This document shows, in pieces, positions 59,720 to 64,000 of a stretch of 64,000 nucleotides of DNA (position 1 is the first letter of the stretch; every line of letters begins with the position of its first letter). The notes under the pieces were generated by a model. It did no database searches. It had not been told where the DNA came from and saw only the letters and a program-made list of their open reading frames with translations. The DNA is from Parasteatoda lunata. Lineage: Eukaryota > Arthropoda > Arachnida > Araneae > Theridiidae. The stretch is taken from positions 45,719,034 through 45,783,033 of the forward strand of contig OX421977.1 in NCBI GenBank assembly GCA_949128135.1, given 5' to 3'. Made by a program: the position numbers and the translations under genes.

Positions 59720-60204
59720 AACATGCTGCGTTGTTTTTTAAAAGGACAAAAAATTCTAGATTTATTATTTTAATTTGACGTTAAAATTTTATTTCTCCAG
59801 TGAACTTTAAGAAAGTTGCCCTTTTACAAATGATAATGCTTAAAATATTTGTTTAAAAAAGTTGCTAATATTATTTCTCAACTTTAGAACAATTCGCAAA
59901 ATTTTGTTAATTCAGATAAGTACTCGATATGTCCTATTTTTTAAATAGCAAACTTAAGAAATGGAAAATTGTAAAAATATTCCGAAACCGTGCTGTGCTT
60001 AGAATAATGATCTCTGAAAATTGCTCTTTTGGTCATTATTTTATCCCCAATCTAAATTCTATCTACTTTCCGACTAGCTAGAGTTTAAATTTCCTCTATT
60101 ACTCTAAAACTGACAATAATACAAGTTTCAATTATTTACTGAAAAAATATCTTTATACCATTCACAATAAATGTAAAATAGTAATACAAACAAAGTTTAT
60201 CTCA
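58781..60204. other. AT-rich stretch with a tandem pair and an A32 run
   Basis: A roughly 70-bp phrase with AGCTGACNACTTAGCATACT and TTTTTTCNAAAAAATGAAGA is present twice at about 59500-59640; this produces the frame at 59499-59684. A pure A-run follows at 59687-59718. Confidence 0.6.
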
Positions 60205-60816
60205 CACTGTTAAAATTTTCCTTCTAAAATTACGGTAATATAACTGGCAGCTGTCTGTCCATTCGATTAACTGTAAAGTTTACGAAAAAGAAATTTTTTT
60301 TCCTTTATGGTATTATAACCATTTACAAAAATATCGCTATAAAACCATGAATACAAAACTATACGGTTTTTTAACCATTTACAACTAGCATTTTTTAAAA
60401 ACGTAATAACTTTTTAACTAGATATAGAAGCTCGGCTTTTCGTAAGTTAATGGTCATTGGAGAGCTAGGAATTCTTCTGGCGTGTTGAACGAAATAGAGA
60501 AAATATTGTGGTATCAACACTAGGACTCGAACTCCAGTTCTGAAGGTCATGAGATTGACAGATAAGCCCGCTCGGCTATGATATGTACGCAGTAGCGAAG
60601 AACTAAGTAGCTTCATTAGGTGGTTCTAGTTGTTGCGATAAAATTCTGGTTGTTTAACCGTATTAGGTGAAAGCAGTTAATAAACAGTTTTTCTTAAACT
60701 TAACAGTTTGATTACCATTTTATTTATGGTTATTTGACTGTGTTGATTAAACATGGTAAAATAGCCATGCTATCAATTGTTATTTAACCATTTTTTCCGA
60801 GAAATTTCTAACAGTG
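60205..60816 (+). mobile_element. Family A MITE, copy A6
   Basis: Starts CACTGTTAAAATTTTCC and ends AATTTCTAACAGTG, the best-kept TIR pair of the family. Contains GGCAGCTGTCTGTCCATTCG, AACCATTTACAACTAGCA, GTATTAGGTGAAAGCAGTTA and TTTATGGTTATTTGACTGT. The tRNA-like module is on the minus strand at about 60515-60580 (ATAGCCGAGCGGGCTTATC, then TGGAGTTCGAGTCC). About 612 bp. Confidence 0.88.
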
Positions 60817-63800
60817 CATTCATTGTTAATTAAAATTTTAACCAACTTCTATTAGCTACTTGCAAAATTTTAAATGGTTTAAAAATTGTTCCTTAAAAAT
60901 TACGGTCAGTTAAAATTGTGATAATTTTTCTACGTAGTTTTGATAACTTTTAAGCTAATAAACTAAATCTAAAATAAAAAATTATTAAACAAAACGTAAA
61001 AAATTAATAATAAATACAAGCAGGTAAAAGGGAAAAAATAACTTTACTTTTCTCAGACCTTTAACAAAAAGCATAGGGTGTGTCATTTCCGTTAAAAGCT
61101 TTTCGACAGAATATTTCTATAGATGCAGTTATGATTTTTTCAGGTTTGACAAAGATAAAATTATTTATTCCTTTTAAATTTATTCTAAAAACATTGTTTT
61201 TAAAATTGTCTTTTTAAAAAAATAATTTTGATTTATTTTAGCGTTTATTTTAGAATAAATTTTAAAAACTGAGGATTGTTCATTCACTCATAACTATAGT
61301 TTTTATTCATGAGAAAAAGTCCCTATTCTCAAGCTATAAATACGAAAGACAAACATATAAATATAAACGATCATAGAATCATAAATGTAGAAAAATTCAG
61401 TAACCTATCAAAATCGCTAAGTATAAACTCTTACATCGATTACTTATTAGATTCTGGTAATTTTATAGCTAATTTTTTGAAGCATTTCAATGATTGGATA
61501 AAAGTTTAGTTGTTTACATAATTTTGTAGAAATTCAGTCAGTAATAAAATTATTATTTTGGAAAAGACCAAAAAAAGTTTTGCATAACTAGCTAATTGTG
61601 GAAAATATAATTGACCAAATTCAATTTTAAAGTTAACTATGCCTGTAACTTGCGCAAAATATCAATATTTTTGACACTTTCTTTTGGTAAAAATTCAATT
61701 ATTATTATATTAATATTCAATTATTCAACTACATTAGTAACGTTAAGCCCACTCATGTTTCAAGTCTTTTAAAGTAATGAATTTACAAGAAACTAAACTC
61801 TGCCAAACAACAATTTAGTTTCTAGATAAAGTTCTATTGTTGCTATGACAATGAAAACTCAAAATTCGTCTGATGCTATTAAAAAAGCATCATTTATATT
61901 TTATCCACCTACGCATTTTTTCTGTTATATGCTTTTATAGTCTATATTATAAATTTAAAAGGTGTTCTATTCTTCAAATTTGTTCTTTTCTTTAATATTT
62001 TATACTTTAAATTTTAAAGTTTTTATATATACTTTAAATGATTATATATTTTAAATTTGCAGCTTTAAATAACTTCAAAGGGTGCATTCATAATAAAAAA
62101 AATTAAAATATCGGTGGATTGTAAATGTAAATTATTACAGTGTAGTTATAATATGATTATTAAAGCTTTACTTTTAAAAAAAAAACGATTAACTAAAAAG
62201 ATTTCTTTACTTGATTATGGCAACAGGAAAAATACAGTCTTAACTTAATCACTAATTTATGGAACATTACTTTTACTGAGAACCGTGTTATCTAAAAAAT
62301 AAGCTATTAAGAACTTTTGAAAAAATGTGAAAAGTAGCATAATTTAAAAGAAAATTGAAGAATATTTTCTTTTTAACTTATTCCCTAGTTATCAAAATTA
62401 CATTTTTGTTTCGTTTACCTTTAACATTTACAATCAAAATTGAAACTTTGTTTCGTTAGCTTTTTTAACGACTATCAAAACATTTTGCTTTTAGTTGCTT
62501 TTTTTATTTTTTTATTATTTCATCTTTACTTTGTTTTACTTAATTAATAATACTTCATGAAGGGTAATTAATTATTTATATTTCCCCCTCTTAATATTTT
62601 TAAAAGTTTATATAGAATTCTATTTTTATGCAACTTAAGTCAAATTGCATAAATGATTTATCAATGTTTGACGGTATTAATATTTTGTCGAGTATAAGAA
62701 AATGAACTGAACAATGCTTGCGTTACGATTATTTACTTATTGATGTAAAATATTTTGCTTTTAAATAATAATATACTAAGATGAAATAGATTTAAAGGAA
62801 ATAAGGTTTTAAACACCTGTTTTTATGAATTTTTTAGCTCATCCAAACAAACTAGAAAGAATTATGTTAGCATTATTATGTTAGTTCTATGGTTAAAAAA
62901 TGCGCCTGGGAGAAAACTAAAATAGGTACTTAGGCAAAACAAAAACAAAAAACTGCTAAAGGGAACAACTGGCATAATGCTGACAAGGAGAATAGTATTA
63001 TGCACCTGCCACCATTTCTTCTGAGAAGCTAATATGCATCTATTTAAAGATATGTAGGATCGAAGCATCATAAATAGATTTAAAGATCTTGGCTTGAAAG
63101 GAATAGTACTAAAAAGACATAGAATTAATAACAAAAATTGTTTATTACTTTCGTTATTAAAACAACAAAGAAATACCAGTTAAAAAAAGTTAACCACCTT
63201 TCAGCTAAGACTAAAAAAATGTTCTTCTGCCTGTATTTTTTATCCAGTTTTTTCTACTAGCCTAAAACCAATTTTTCTGCCAATTATTTAATTAGTAAAT
63301 AGAACATTAAGGAAAAAGTTTTATACAATCTTATCCTTATGCAAAATACTATTAATTGCATTAATTAATTTTAATCGAATTTCTGCTTAGCCTAACAATT
63401 ATGTTCTTATATAAATTTATTAACTCCCAGATTGCGCATACTCTTCAACTCAATTAATTTAAAATATTTAAACAGTTTAAAGTTTCATTCAAACACTTAG
63501 AAGTGATTAACAGCCAAATATTGAAACTCTTTTATGAAATATCACGCTTCCGATAAAATGTTTGATAATTATGCATGCTTGCGAAAGTAAAACAGATCCT
63601 CACTTCAAACATTTTTACAAATCCATTAGTGGAAAAGAAATACACTTTTACGCGTCTGAATAATGTCTTTAATAAATGAATATTTTCGTAAATAGAAACT
63701 TTTTCTTCGTAATTTTTTTTAAAATTCACGTTTATTCCATATTATTGGTATACGGTGTGAACTGGAAAAAAGAATGCATTCTGCTCTAGAATGCATTCTA

Positions 63801-64000
63801 TTGATCCAAATGAAGTAAAATTTGAAATACCGATAGTTCAAATCACGAACTTTACGTTTAAGAATAAAAAAAAATACCACCGATAGCTGGCGTGTAATAA
63901 ACATAAACACATTTAATATGTACAATAGAGTAAATAATATATATAAAAATGTGGTATTAAAATTACTTGGTTAAATCACAATGAAAACAATGTATTTTAT
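60817..64000. other. AT-rich stretch, nothing recognised
   Basis: No TIR, SINE head or array seen. A small interrupted palindrome built on GAATGCATTC lies at about 63773-63799. Frames at 61309-61509, 62862-63134, 63532-63729 and 63719-63925 have no recognised motif. Confidence 0.5.

Overview
The window is 64 kb of very AT-rich eukaryotic DNA with no intact host protein-coding gene that I can support. Nearly everything recognisable is repetitive: tRNA-derived SINEs, terminal-inverted-repeat (TIR) elements without transposases, one decayed mariner, one short Helitron, and several degenerate tandem arrays. The repeat mix, the GC-rich tRNA-like SINE heads on an AT-rich background, a mariner relic and a fragment resembling an SLC17/sialin transporter exon suggest an arthropod, possibly an arachnid. 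That is inference, not proof. The window could be intergenic or lie inside a large intron; the sequence does not decide.

Layout. 0-8 kb: a 56-bp tandem array, a tRNA-like SINE, two copies of a longer SINE (S1, S2), a GA tract and a tandem duplication with Helitron-like 3' ends. 9-15.2 kb: a dense cluster of MITEs (families A, B and C, a pogo-like element H, a nested-palindrome element I), then a (TA)n tract abutting a complete 373-bp Helitron with a 50-residue basic ORF. 15.5-16.8 kb: a tandem array of ~146-bp units. 18.6-21.7 kb: palindromic-family D fragments and a ~115-bp array interrupted by a mariner relic. 22.7-23.4 kb: a family B MITE carrying what looks like a captured SLC17-type exon with its splice donor. 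24-34 kb: scattered MITEs, SINEs, an ATT tract and an unidentified GC-rich island. 36.1-36.75 kb: a ~160-bp array. 37.3-39.5 kb: a 1.16-kb palindrome (D3) plus D and B copies. 41-55.2 kb: four TA-flanked TIR elements (K, G, F, E), each repeating its own terminal motif inside itself; E is nested in palindrome D5. 56-61 kb: a 111-bp hairpin MITE, two A copies (one carrying a SINE) and a D fragment. The last 3 kb show nothing.

The most interesting items are: the K/G/F/E elements, which share an architecture but have different TIR sequences and element-specific internal motif arrays; the exon-like capture inside a B MITE; the tRNA-like module present in all six A-family MITEs (reduced in one); and the 373-bp Helitron with its small ORF. 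Several insertions are nested (E in D5, A2 in B1, SINEs in A5 and C1, mariner in the 115-bp array), which gives a relative age order. All coordinates of repeat edges are by eye and may be off by some bases; ends defined by TIRs are the most secure.
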